This document shows positions 33,676-44,885 of a DNA stretch of 64,000 bases, piece after piece. Each line of letters opens with the position of its first letter. Within the stretch, counting starts at the first letter, position 1. The notes beneath the pieces are model-generated. The model worked only from the letters and a program-made list of their open reading frames with translations, was not told where the DNA came from and ran no database searches. This stretch comes from Hyperoodon ampullatus. Its lineage: Eukaryota > Chordata > Mammalia > Artiodactyla > Ziphiidae. Both the position numbers and the translations under genes were made by a program. The stretch lies in assembly GCA_949752795.1 (NCBI GenBank), contig OX457061.1, positions 121,664,152-121,728,151 of the forward strand. Reading direction: 5' to 3'.

Positions 33676-33879
33676 CTGAAACCCTGCTTCAAGCTGCTGC
33701 AGGTCGAGGCCACCCAAGATCAGCAAGGATTTCTGTTCAGAAGATACTCAGACATTGCATTTTTCATCTCTAGCAATTTGTCTTTTTTTTTTTAATGTTT
33801 AAACCCAGAAACATTATATACGTCATAGAGCAAATCCAAAATTGCAGACTTTCAAATTTGGTGGCTCTAACATACAAAT

Positions 33880-34165
33880 CTTCTCCCTCTTGCACCAAGC
33901 TGATCTCCCTGTGCTATGAGGCTGCTTCCCACTAGCTATTGGTTTTACATTTGGTAGTGTATATATGTCCATGCCACTCTCTCACTTCGTCCCAGCTTCC
34001 CCTTCCCCCTCCCCGTGTCCTCAAGTCCATTCTCTACATCTGCGTCTTTATTCCTGTCCTGACCCTAAGTTCATCAGAACCATTTTTTTTTAGACTCCTT
34101 ATATATGTGTTAGCATACGGTGTTTATTTTTCTCTTTCTGACTTACTTTCATCTAATATTCTCTA
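33880..34165 (-). mobile_element. L1 3' untranslated region, antisense
   Basis: 'aagctgatctccctgtgctatgaggctgcttcccactagct', 'cctccccgtgtcctcaagtccattctctac', 'cgtctttattcctgtcctg' and 'ttctctttctgacttac' are the reverse complement of the 3' untranslated region of the L1 family at 50.5 and 62.6 kb. 5'-truncated, only the last few ORF2 codons present. Confidence 0.9.
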
Positions 34166-35782
34166 CCATGTGAAGTCATGTGGTGGAGGTGGGATAAGGG
34201 GTTGCCATAAATCTCATCTCAAAAGATGAAAATTTCTTGTTTGCTAGGAAATTATCCACTTTTACCTGACCATCATATTCATGGTGTTAAACTTAATTTA
34301 AAAATAAATCTTCTAATTTATTTGTAAAAAATTAAAAAAAGAAAAAAAAACCCAAAAAGCAAATATACAAATCTTGATTAATATATAAATCTTGATAAGA
34401 AAAAGACAAGTTTGGGGCTCTTCTTTAGCTATAGTACTCAAGAGACACATAGAATTAGACATCTGGTTCTGACACAGATATCCCTAATCTTTACTCCTAT
34501 AGGAATACCTTAAAAATTGTGGAGAAGTAATAATGACATTAAATGCCCTCTATTTCCCATATTAATAATTGCACTGGACGTTTTCTGAAATGGTAAATCC
34601 ACTTACCACAATGAAGAGAGCAGACAACATGCAGTGTCACAGAATGCCATAAGAGAAAGCTCTATTTAACAGTTAAAAATAAATTAGTTCCAACTGGTTT
34701 AGCTTGAATAAAACTATTGAAAAAAATATTTTACAACATCAGTGGGATGCTTGCAGGTATTAGGTCTTCACTGGCTGCTTTGATTTTAGTTAGGACCGCA
34801 GATGGTAAGTAGTATGGAAAGTTGGTGGGGACTCTAAAATGCACTGTTTGTAGCAATGAAAATTGGAACAATTATATCCCCCATTCTTGAGTGCTATGGT
34901 GGCTACAATCTCAGAATATCAAGGCAGAGAGAGAGGGTGCATTGTTCTGGGCAATATGGAGGTAAGACCAGCTTCTTCCTTTTATACCATGTCTTCAGGC
35001 AATTACTTTCTTGAAAGATAATTTTAGTAGGTCTGATTATTGTCAAAAACCCGTTTTCAAGAGATTAAATTTTGTATGATCATAAGTTGAATATTCAAAT
35101 AGGATGAGCTTAATTGATTTTAGGGTACATTATCTTTTTGAGATAATATAACAGCTGCCAGTGTTGGCTCTGTTACTTAAAATGTATGATTAACAGAAGG
35201 ATTCAAATGTTTAGACATTTAAGCATCAAATGTTTAAACATTGGATTTGGAAGTTAAAAATGTATTTAAATTAAGCAAAGACAACATCTTGGGTAGTCCT
35301 GAGTGTCCCGTAAGTGAAAAGTCATCAGTTAGCAGCATGAAATTTTAAGTAGTGACTTTTTCCTCTTAAGATAAGACAGTCCCTTTGATCTGTCTGTCAT
35401 CTGATATGCCAGCTAGAAAGATGGGTTGGTCCCCTCCTCTTTCCTAGCTGTAAAGATGATCCCAAACTGAGAACCCCTGACTGTCAGACTCCACCTTCTC
35501 CATCTTTCTCACACCGAGAAGATAAAATTGCTGATATCTGAAAAATGAAAGTGTGTTGTGGTGTATCTTGTGCAGATCTTTGTATTAGTTGAGAGAGAGG
35601 CCGTTATGCTAAGGTAACAAATATTACACATCATTTCCACCCACAACTATTGGCCACAACTAGTCACAGAGTCCTGCGTAATCACAAAGAGGCTGGCAAA
35701 TGTTAGCGCTCTGTCTCCAGTACAATCCTTAACACACTCTTTAAGGACAAGACACGTTCCTTAAAGAAGGATGCCGGCAATA

Positions 35783-35785
<3 letters not shown>
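34166..35785. other. Unique AT-rich sequence, no gene seen
   Basis: An A-rich stretch around 34300-34360, then unique DNA with no open frame of note or repeat I can name. Confidence 0.6.

Positions 35786-35816
<31 letters not shown>
35786..35816 (+). repeat. (TG)n microsatellite
   Basis: About 15 pure TG units, long enough to be variable in length between individuals. Confidence 0.97.
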
Positions 35817-35819
<3 letters not shown>

Positions 35820-35934
35820 CTCACTTGCCCCTCTTGAATCACTCTCTCGTGGTGCCACAGAAATCAGGAACAAGGTTTAATAAAAGAAGACTAGTGCCTC
35901 AATGGTACTGCTAAAAGATAAACTGAGACATATT

Positions 35935-36220
35935 AACATCGCTAAGAGTTTATTTGAGCAAACATCAGTGTGAATGGGGCAGTGCCAACCCAGAAGTGGT
36001 TAGGAGTACTCCACAGAGAGGAGCTGGGGCAGGGGTTTTGTGGAGAAAATGCAGAAGCAAAGTACATAACTCATCTGACCTGCTACAGCTTCGCACTTGC
36101 ATTATTTGGGAAAGCGGAGCTGGCGGGTTGCAATTGGTAGTTCTTGCCCTGCAGGCATTCACAGGAATTGCTGGTGACTTAGGTCTTGGTGGCTTACAGA
36201 GGCTGCTAAGGCATTAGACA
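35935..36220 (-). repeat. Possible LTR or unknown repeat
   Basis: The plus strand starts 'taagagtttatttgagcaaac', which on the minus strand ends in an AATAAA-like signal, as antisense LTRs often do. It has a GC-richer body with an 87-codon chance open frame. The family is not identified. Confidence 0.25.
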
Positions 36221-36310
36221 CCCTCATTCTAATGGTTTCCTTGTTTAATTAATTTAACAGTACGATTGGAAGGAATCTTAAAATGTCTGGACAAATACTT
36301 TTTAAAACAT

Positions 36311-36500
36311 TCTTTTTTTTTTAAATTGAAGTATAGTTGATTTACAATGCTGTGTTAGTTTCAAGTATACAGCAAAATCATTCAGTTATATATATATATT
36401 CAGTTATGTATACATATACATAACTGAATATATATATATATTCTTTTTCAGATTCTTTTCCCTTATAGGTTACTACAAAATATGGAGTATAGTTCCCTGA
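36311..36500 (-). mobile_element. L1 3' untranslated fragment, antisense, with a hairpin
   Basis: 'aaattgaagtatagttgatttacaatgctgtgttagtttcaa' and 'ttctttttcagattcttttccc' to 'gtatagttccctga' are the antisense 3' end of a cetartiodactyl L1. At 36387-36440 the usual 'gttatacatatat' part has become a long perfect hairpin. Confidence 0.85.
36387..36440. repeat. Near-perfect 54-bp hairpin
   Basis: Two exactly complementary 26-base arms (each with TA repeats plus cagttatgtata or its complement) are separated by only CA. It lies inside the antisense L1 fragment. Confidence 0.9.
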
Positions 36501-37055
36501 CAAAAAATTCTTAGTTTTGAACTAAGAAAAGAGAACTAGAATGTGCTCAAAATAAATAATCACACTTTACCTTAACTTCCCTTTTATAAATACACATATT
36601 TTATATGTTTATAAAAATTAGATTCAAAGTTCTCTATACCACCCCAGCATGTGTGTGTAATATTGAGAATCCCTACTTGGAAAATGGAAAGCCTTTTCCA
36701 ATAAGAATCATAATAAATGAGAATTCTGACATCAGCTTTTGTGGGTGGGAAAGCAGGTTGCATATTTTCTCCACAGTATTTAAAAAATGAATTAGAGCTT
36801 CTAGATACTCAAAAATCCCAAATAAAATTCTTTTTGTGAGTCTCTTCTTGTTTTTGCTTTAATTAACCCTATGGCTTTTCCTGAATCATCCTCTTTTAGT
36901 CAGACTCACAGTGCTGATTCCCTGCATGTACTAGGAGTTCAGAGTTAAAAATAAGATACTCTTCATTTTCGAGTATAAACCAATACCTTAAAATTTCTCA
37001 GGGGAGTTAATGAAGATTCCATGTGCAATGATAGCCCTTAAGACTTTCCCACAGC
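36501..37055. other. Unique sequence, no gene seen
   Basis: Nothing recognised. Confidence 0.55.
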
Positions 37056-37081
37056 AGAGAGAGAGAGAGAGAGAGAGAGAG
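37056..37081 (+). repeat. (AG)n microsatellite
   Basis: Thirteen uninterrupted AG units. Confidence 0.97.
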
Positions 37082-37444
37082 TATATACATGCAGAGGGCA
37101 AGGAGGATGTGATACATGAACAGTAAATTTGGTAAATGTTTTCACAGGATTTGTAAATTTATTCCAGAGACAAAACAGAAGCAGAATGACCTCTCCCAGC
37201 CCTCTTGCTCCTCATTGACTGAGTGATATAGAAAAGGTCTGGACAAGTTCTCTGTCACTAGAACCCATGTCCAGAGATTGAAGACAAGCAGCCATCGTGA
37301 AGGGCTTCCTTTAACAAACAGACGAAGGGGTGAAGATGTGCTTGGAGAGAATTCATTCCAGTTAGTGTAGAAACAGTCTGTTAAAAACAGACCGCTAGGA
37401 TTCTTTTGGGTAACTTGGCCTGACTTCAAAAGAGAAGGGCCTGA

Positions 37445-37580
37445 ATATGTATATGTATTATATATACATAACTGAATCACTTTGCTATATACCTGAAACT
37501 AACACAACACTGCAAATCAACTAGATTTCAATAAAAATAAATTTAAAAATAAATAAATAAAAATAAAATGAAAGAAAGAA
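37445..37580 (+). mobile_element. L1 3' end fragment with A-rich tail
   Basis: 'cataactgaatcactttgctatatacctgaaactaacacaac' and 'caaatcaactagatttcaataaaa' are the last ~90 bases of a cetartiodactyl L1, then (AAATA)n and (AAAG)n to about 37580. Confidence 0.85.
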
Positions 37581-37880
37581 AGCGAAGGGCTCTGTGATTG
37601 CAGAGAGGCAAGCTGGACCCCAGTGATCAGCTACATCCATCCTCACCCACCTCCAGGTTACCTCAGTGTCCCACTCTCACCCATATAGGTAGGTTTTTCC
37701 ATGTGAGACACACATGAAAGTTTCTATTTGAGTAGCTTGGAAATTGCACTTTGTTAATTAAAGGTCTTTAAGTTCATGGATTTTGTTCATTAAGAAAAAG
37801 CCTATCCAAGAAGGAACACCCGATCAAAATGGTAGTTTTCCAATAACAGTAAATTAAGTGAAATTTCCCCAAACTGACAC
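37581..37880. other. Unique sequence, no gene seen
   Basis: Short unique spacer. Confidence 0.55.
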
Positions 37881-38331
37881 TGTTATGGATTGAATTATGC
37901 ACCACCCCCCAAATTCATATGATGAAGTCATTTCTCCCAATACCTCAGAATGTGACCTATTTGAAAACAGAGCGGTTGCGAGTGTAATTGGTTAAAATGA
38001 GGTCATACTGGAGAGGGGTGAGCACCATCCAATGTGCCTGGTGTCCTCAGAAAAGGGGGAAATTTGAACACAGACACACACAGGGAGAACAGCAAGCAAA
38101 GATAAAGGCAAAGATTGTGGTGAAGCTTCTGCAAGCCAAGGAACACCAATGATGGCCAGCAAACCAGCAGAAGCTAGAAAGATTCTTCCTCTCAGTTCTC
38201 AGAAAGAACCAACTCTGCTGAGATCTTGATCTCAGACTTCCAACCTCCAGAACTGTGAGACAGTAAATCTTGGTTATTTACGGCACCCCGTCTATGGTAT
38301 TTTGTTGTGACAGCCCTAGCAGACTAGTGCA
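37881..38331 (+). mobile_element. MLT1-class MaLR LTR
   Basis: It starts 'tgttatggattgaattatgcaccacccccc', passes 'aatgtgacctatttgaaaacag', 'gaggtcatactggag', 'gatcttgatctcagacttccaacctccagaactgtgaga' and ends 'ctatggtattttgttgtgacagccctagcagactagtgca'. A full-length-looking LTR with TG...CA ends, old and mammal-wide. Confidence 0.85.
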
Positions 38332-40219
38332 GGCCCTGAGAACAAGCACGCCGTGTGTCTGCTTTAATCCTGTGTTTTCCACAAAACAACCTACATCGCA
38401 GAGGGTAACCGCAGACACTAACAGCTGACCAGAAGCACAAGCCACTGGGATTCCTCAGTTCTGGAAGACATCTCACTTAAATATATCTACCGCCATCAGC
38501 ATCGCATCCTAGAGCCATAACAAGGATGTCGTGAAGAAACATGGATTTCTAGAATCCTGGCAGGTTAAAACAAGGTGGTTTTCTGAGATGATATTATCAA
38601 AAAGAAAATCGTTAAGGAAAGAAGATGTGGAAGAGTCTTGGGAGAAAAGAGTCTTGTCTCCATGGTTACTTCACTAGGTACTGTCTCTGTTGCACACGTT
38701 TTCCTCCATCACTGACCCCTCAGTCCAGACCAATCCCTTCCCCTACCAGCTCATCCATCAACTTTGGCTCTGCAGTCATTCATACTTTCACCAGCTTTCA
38801 TGCACTTCTTTCTTCTTGTAATCGCTTTGTCTTCCCACACTACTCTCTTACACAGTTTTTAAGCAAATGTTTTTTCAAGGTTGCAGAAATAGCTGCTATT
38901 AACTTCGGAGGAGGTCAAGTGTATGCAGAAGTGGCTGTAGGGTCAGTTTTGCGGCTCCCATTTAGCTACTGGATTTCTAGCAGGTCAAGGAAACGATGAA
39001 GGAGATTTGGGGCTTGGTTTCTGGCAGCAAACTCCACAAGCATAACTCTTGCTGGATCTAGTGGAGCGGAGCAGCGTGAATTCGTAAGTCGGGCTGGGAT
39101 TAAGTCTGAGGAAGATGAGATTAGACCAAGAAGGAAGTGGATGGTGGTGGGAACTGGGAGGAGGGGGTGAGGAATGAAGGGTATTAAAGATGTTAAATTC
39201 AACAATAATGACGATGATAACTAAAACTGATCACTCTCGTGCTTAGTACATTGTCTCCATAAGAACCTAGGACATCAATAAGTATGTAAAAAACAATGGT
39301 AATATTTAAGTGCATTTCTGCAACCTCTAGAAAATGGTTTAAATCTGGACAAGAGATCATTTTATTTTCCTGATTGTTCAAGAAACACTTTGCTAAACAA
39401 TTTTTTTAAGGTATTGAATTTCCCTAAAGTGATCTCTTCTAAAAACTATTCTACTCATCAGACAAAATGGTTGAAAATTTCAGGCATTATCAAAAATCTT
39501 TTTCTTTTCTTTTTTTTTGCATGAGATACTTTGATTACATGCTTCCCCACATTGATGCAAACGGAAGGACACCAAAGCCCTGGCCTTATTTTCAAATTTT
39601 ATTTTAGAAGTATTTAACGGGAGGACGATGAACTTGACAGTAAGGTTTTTATAAGCTATCAACCTCTGCTTCTGTGCTATCAACCTCTAGCTCTTCCAGG
39701 CACTCCTGGTTATGTCAGAATTCTCCCACCACAGCAACTCTGTGGTGGATGTGCCGTAGTCATAGGGACCTGAACTAACCAGGGATGTCTGGAAGAGGGT
39801 GTGTCTGACCAAGCTGGAAATTCCAGGAAAATTACCAAAAAAGAACACATTAAATGCTTGTTAATTCAACCAATATTTCATGGACACCAGCATTCTGGAA
39901 GATTCTTTGTTGTGCTTGAGGGTAAAAATGAGTAAGATACCCCTCCAGCCCTTGAAGAGCTGATACTCTGGTTACAGCCCAGAGAGGATGAGCTGCAATC
40001 CTTAGAGCACACTCTAGATCAACACCTGAAAATACTTCTGAGACAGAAGATGCTGATTTTTCTACTCAGGGGTCACTCTTTTATATTTCTATTTCTCCTA
40101 ATTGAAGAATGTTCATTAGAAATTGTCTGGGGAAAAAATAGGCTTATTTCTCTGGACATGTTATCCCTCTTTAATTTTTACTTAGCAAACCCGTAGCTCT
40201 TCCTAGGTTCCAAGCCTTA
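38332..40219. other. Unique sequence, no gene seen
   Basis: A 124-codon open stretch at 38625-38999 (plus) shows no domain, no codon-level signal I can see and no splice context. I take it as chance. No named repeats. Confidence 0.5.
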
Positions 40220-40372
40220 CTATAGTCACTTTTAGAAAATTAACCCATTACTTACAATAACAATCCTGGGAAGTATTTATTATTATTTTCTCCTATTTTA
40301 TAGATGAGGAAATTGAAGCCCAGAGCTAGTAAGTAGCCTGCTCAGGTTTACATAGCTAGCAAGTAGGTTACC
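40220..40372 (-). repeat. MIR SINE fragment
   Basis: 'ttaacccattacttacaataacaatcctgggaag', 'attattattttctcctattttatagatgaggaaattgaagcc' and 'tcaggtttacatagctagcaagtagg' are the antisense MIR core in order. Well preserved for its age. Confidence 0.85.
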
Positions 40373-42191
40373 TTTAAGTAAGATAATCAAAGATAAAAAT
40401 TTTTTTAAACTATCAAAATAAAAAGGAAAAAAAATCATATTCTATAATCAGGATTTAAAGTAAATCAGAGCAAGTTTCTCTAACATTTTTCAGTGCCATA
40501 CTAATTAGGACAAAATGTTCTGTCCTTGATATCTAAGGATGTGTATGAGAGAATAAAATGTGGAAAAATGAAATATCCTCCCCCCCAAATCAGGTTATCT
40601 TATTGTCCTTTTCAGACTGGGTAAAGAGCAATTAATTAATCAATGTGAATCTTTCTTGGATCTATTAAAATGTTTGGCTTATGCACCCTCTATTGGGGAA
40701 AATATTTAATCACAGGCTCTCGTGATAAATACCATTAGGTATGGTTTACTCATCTGAAAAGTGTAGCTAATACCTCTGATGAGTACCTACATCAGAGGAT
40801 TATGAAAGGATTTCTCCTTTTGTGATGTGATGGTGTGACATCCAGGTAGGACACCTGGATACTGGAAGGGAACACTCCTCAGCACGGCCCTTATGCTTTG
40901 CTATGAGCAAAGTATAGCTATAAAGAAAAAGGAAACCTTAACATCCACACAAGCAAAAGTAAATGCCAACATGTAAATCAGCTGGTAAACCAATGTAGGC
41001 TCAAAGACAGCTTCCCAAACTTCGTCAGCCCAGCAAAAAGGTTACTTTTCTCAGGTTAGCAAATTGGCTTCCTGATCACTCTGGTCTTAAAGGTTTAAAG
41101 AAAAAAAAACCAACAAAACTTTTTGCTTCAAAGTAATATGAGACAAAGTCCTATTTATTTTGGAAGACCTTACAGAACTCGTTATGTACTTCTGACTTCT
41201 TGGTAAAATGACTAAATCAGTACTTCTGGGATAAGAGACTGGGCTGTCAGACAGCAGAACAATCAACCCAACAATCGCATCTATGAAGGAAGCTCAAGTT
41301 TTTAGCTTTATTACATCTTGGAATGGGAAAGTCATCCACAAATCTGTCTGATTATGATGTCCTAATAAATAAGCTTTAATTAACAAGCTTCACTTTAAGA
41401 GTTCTTAATTCCAGTATCTTAGCGCAGATTAGGAAAACAAGATATAAGCTGAATCCTCTCTTGAAAAATTGATGAGTCCCTTGAGCTCATTATCAAAGCA
41501 AACTTAATCTAGACCAAGACGCTTGAAGAATTGAGTCAAATGATTCAACTGATAATCATCATATTCACAGGGTTCCCCAAACTCACGGAAATATATATTT
41601 AATTTTAGTTTTATAAGACTGCTCATCAGATCTTAACACTGGCTAAATTGCATGATCTCTTTGTGTTGAGCTCCCTCCCTAATTGGCTTTCCAGTCCACA
41701 GTTCCCCTTTTTGGAAACCCAGACTAGTCTGCAGTCCTGTTTCCGGGGGGCCTGCTGGTTCGGCCCTTTCCCCTGTCCCAAGCTCCGTCCGGTGGTGCAC
41801 ACAGGGCCTTCTCTTGGATACTCTGCAGTAACATTTCTTGGTCACTGCTGGTGTGTTAAGGTGCATACATTTGTTTGTTTTGTTTTGTGTAGATCCTCAA
41901 ATCCTAAAAAGTTAAACATATCGCCTTCTGACACACCTACTTATTTTATGTCTAAGAACCATGGTCCCAGGAACTGTAGATATCTACAAAAATGACAAAA
42001 ATCTTACTAAAAACAACCTAGAGTTACAAGGCCGTTATGGGAAACATTCCAATTAGACAAGATCCTTTACTTAAGAAGTGCACTCAAAAGCAAGGACTCC
42101 AAACTCAGGCAAACAGAATGGAATGCCTGTTTTAATTGGCATACAGAAGCCTCCAGAAAGGCTTCAAAATTCCAAAACAGCTTCATTAAAA
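40373..42191. other. Unique sequence, no gene seen
   Basis: About 1.8 kb with short chance open frames. The 115-codon one at 41648-41995 has no motif. GC content rises near 41.68-41.83 kb. Nothing named. Confidence 0.5.
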
Positions 42192-42372
42192 ATTTTGTTG
42201 CTGGGACTTGCCTGGTGGTCCAGTGGTTAAGACTCTGTGCTTCCACTGCAGGGGGTGCAGGTTCAATGCCTGGTTGGGGAACTAAGATCCCACATACCTT
42301 GCGGTGTGGCCTAAAACATAAATAAATAAAATAAAATAAAGTAAAATAAAATAAAATAAACATTTTGTTGCT
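42192..42372 (+). mobile_element. tRNA-Glu SINE, short form, exact target duplication
   Basis: Head 'gggacttgcctggtggtccagtgg', B box region 'gggtgcaggttcaatgcctgg', end 'gcggtgtggcc' and a tail of AAATA/AAAAT units. The 11-bp duplication attttgttgct lies exactly at 42192-42202 and 42362-42372. Confidence 0.96.
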
Positions 42373-43149
42373 AAAGGCTAATGAAAAATGAAAGACACAA
42401 GAGGTACCTAAAATGAAAGATTAAAGGCTGACATAACTCCTACTGCCCCCCTCTATCCTCCTGTGTTTAAGTACTCATTCTAGCAATTCTCTGTCTGAAT
42501 TGTCTTTCCACTCTGAAGAGACTACGTGACAATAAACAGAAGTCCGTCAAGTTAGTGGTCTTACAGATGTCCCTAGATATACCCTTGAAGGAGGGCACTC
42601 ATATGGGTCTCTCCCAGGGTTGATGGGACTCTGAGGAATTTTCTGGTAAGCCGTTACATTATTCCCTTAAATAACGAAAGAAACTAAAATTAATGAAAAA
42701 TCTTGCATATCCTTGGAAAGCTGGCAGAAGCCAGGTAAGGTTAAAGTTCTTGCCAAAGTCAGCTCTCTCAGATGTCTGTCTCAGTGCCCAGTCTAGAGAG
42801 AAAAATAAAAATTTCCATTGTCCCCTCCTTTCGAAGTCCAGACCCACTGTGCAACCGAGTCCCCCTAAAACCGAGCTCTCTGCCGAGTGCATGATTAACC
42901 TCTCCATCCGTTATTCCCTTTCTTGTCCAACACTTGCTCTCCTCATGATTGATGAGTATCAAAGAAAAGGGGAGATTGAAACCAGATAGGACCCTGTGGG
43001 TCCCTCCCAGGTACAAATCCTTTCTTTGTCCCCCATTTCTTCTTTGGTCTGTTTTCCTCTCTCTGGCTAACACCCCAAACTTGGTGAACATTGCATCTAG
43101 GCTCTATAAAAAGAAAAGGACCAAAAGACAAGAATAAAAGTGCCTGTGT
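42373..43149 (+). other. Probable internal sequence of a decayed provirus
   Basis: This precedes the env remnant and 3' LTR at 43.15-44.33 kb in the same orientation. It shows no long frame, and I cannot align it with confidence to any retroviral gene. Near 43085-43140 'ctctataaaaagaaaagg' and 'gacaagaataaaag' look LTR- or leader-like. The boundary of the provirus on this side is unknown. Confidence 0.3.
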
Positions 43150-43633
43150 GGTCTACAGACCCTAAAATTTTGACTGGCATCCATGGCTGTCACTTTTTCC
43201 GTCCTGATTCAAACAGGAATTACCAGGAGGCATTTGTGATTCAGGATTCTCTTCCTCTGGCTGGGCCCTACTTCCCTGACCAACACCACCTGCTGCTCCT
43301 GGATTAACATTTCTGGGGAAGTTGAAGCTCAGTTACATAAGATGACTGAGCAAGCCACTGGGCTTAAATAGGCGACTCCTTCAATGCAGTCCTTCTTGGA
43401 CTTACTTGATTTAGATTAGTTTCGGTCTTGGAGCCTATGCTTCTGACATGCACTCCAGACATTGGTAATTGTCCTACCTGTAATAGTCCTAGTAGTCTCC
43501 CTGGCATGCTAACCACTCTCAAAAGTTTCCAATGCATGTCCACAGCCACTAACCACCAAGCAAGTGATCTCCCTAAGACTGGAACATCAAAAAAAGAATG
43601 AAGAGAAAGACCAACTTAAAAATTGTGAACCTG
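43150..43633 (+). pseudogene. Decayed gammaretrovirus-like env, transmembrane-subunit end
   Basis: Env is the retroviral surface glycoprotein; here only the remains of its transmembrane subunit can be seen. Adjacent cysteine codons lie at 43291-43296 with a nearby sequon, as in the ectodomain of gamma-type Env. A heptad-like stretch follows, then a hydrophobic, membrane-anchor-like run around 43430-43520. Stops and frame changes interrupt it repeatedly, so no product can be made. Its place directly before an LTR supports the call. Confidence 0.5.
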
Positions 43634-43751
43634 GGGACTTCCCTGATGGTCCAGTGATTAAGACTCCATGCTTCCAATGCAGGGGGCGTGGGTTCAATCT
43701 CTGGTTAGGGAACAGCCCACTGCAGGGAGGAAAAAAAAAATTGGGAACCTG
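43621..43751 (+). mobile_element. tRNA-Glu SINE, short form, at env/LTR junction
   Basis: Head 'gggacttccctgatggtccagtg', then 'gggttcaatctctggttaggg' and a short A tail. The flanking duplication aattgtgaacctg / aattgggaacctg (43621-43633 and 43739-43751) differs at one base. The SINE is shorter than usual, lacking the 'ctaagatcccacat' part. Confidence 0.93.
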
Positions 43752-44326
43752 AAGTCATGGCCTGTGAATATCACAGAGATTAAGCACAAAAACATTATGA
43801 CCTATGAATACCACACAAGGATCAATAAAAACTGCAAGAACTTCAGAATGGTAGCTGGAAGTGGCCCTAATGCCATCTCTCAGTGAAGCTGAGAGTCTGA
43901 TCAAAAGGTGGGAATTGCTAAAAAAAAAAAAAAAAAAAAAAGAAAGAGAAGCCCAGAATGAGGTCACTTACCCCACAACAGCAAACCAAGATTTAATATC
44001 CAACCTAATTACAGTTTCGGCCACTCCCAGAAAAGTGACCTTTAACCAGTCAATCTGGAATTACCTGACCAGTACTGGTGAGGTCACCGGCAGGATAGAA
44101 CGCTGCCTGTCTCCCAAAGGAAGGTGACCTTGCCTGAGACAATCCACTCTTTGTTAGAAACTTCCTCTTTCTATCCCCTTCTGCCTATAAAAGCCTTCCA
44201 TTTTGTACAGCTCCTCAGAACTCCCTTTTGCTTGTTAGATGGAATGCTCCCTGATTCATGAATCGTTGGATAAAGCTAATTAGATCTTCAAATTTACTCA
44301 GTTGGGTTTCGTTTTTTAACACAACA
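43750..44326 (+). mobile_element. ERV 3' LTR
   Basis: About 575 bp beginning near 'tgaagtcatggcctg' and ending near 'ttttttaacacaaca'. Inside are a TATAAAAG box at 44186-44193 and the pattern 'gattcatgaatcgttggataaagctaattag', where the poly(A) signal has drifted to GATAAA at 44269-44274. The TATA-to-signal distance of about 80 bp fits a compact R region. A 20-plus A run at 43920-43942 lies in U3. The LTR follows the env remnant, so this is the 3' end of a provirus. Confidence 0.7.
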
Positions 44327-44410
44327 AATACCTCAAAACCAGTGCACTACAGAAAAGGCAGTAATTTACTTCCTGAGGAATACTATACTAAGTACTTCAG
44401 ATACGTTTTC

Positions 44411-44676
44411 TTATACCACACTATCTTTATTCATTCATCTGTCAGTAGACACAGAAGTTGTTTTCATACACTGGCTATTGTGAATACTGCTGCCATGAAC
44501 TTGGGAGTGCAGATATCTCTTTCAGATACTGATTTAATTTCCTTTGGATATGTACCCCAAAGAGGGATGGCTGGATCACATATTAGTTCTATTTTTAGCT
44601 TTCTGAAGTATTTGCACACTGTTTCCCATGGTGGCTGCACCAGTTTACATCCCCACCAACAGTGCACAAGGGTTCC
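44411..44676 (-). mobile_element. L1 ORF2 fragment, antisense
   Basis: The plus strand 'tctttattcattcatctgtcagtagacac', 'tggatatgtaccccaaagag', 'ggtggctgcaccagtttacatccccaccaacagtgcac' is antisense L1. The minus strand encodes [16 protein letters not shown] and [20 protein letters not shown], an L1 ORF2 C-terminal piece. Older than the 50-kb copy. Confidence 0.88.
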
Positions 44677-44679
44677 AAA

Positions 44680-44885
44680 AAGCGCTAGGTCTTGAGGCAG
44701 ACAAATCAGGGTTTAAAACCGTGTTCTACCTGCTCTAAGCTATGTGAACTTAAGTCGTATCACCTTTCTGAATTCCCGCTTCCTTGTGTGTACAAAGAAA
44801 TTTACATCATAGGGTTGTAAAGATTTGATGATAAAAAAGGGTTTTATAGTGCCTAGCACAGCGCCAATCATGTACTAGGTATTGA
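44680..44885 (+). repeat. MIR SINE, nearly full length
   Basis: 'ggtcttgaggcagacaaatcagggtttaaaacc', 'gctatgtgaacttaagtcg', 'catcatagggttgtaaagatttgatg' and 'gtgcctagcacagcgccaatcatgtactagg' follow the whole MIR from tRNA-related part to 3' end. Confidence 0.85.

Noticed and set aside
38625..38999. A 124-codon plus-strand frame
   Set aside because: C/T-rich composition gives a Ser/Pro/Phe-rich string with no domain, so chance is the better explanation.
43150..43633. A functional, domesticated env gene of syncytin type
   Set aside because: Several stops and frame changes, plus a missing surface-subunit part, rule out an intact product in this copy.
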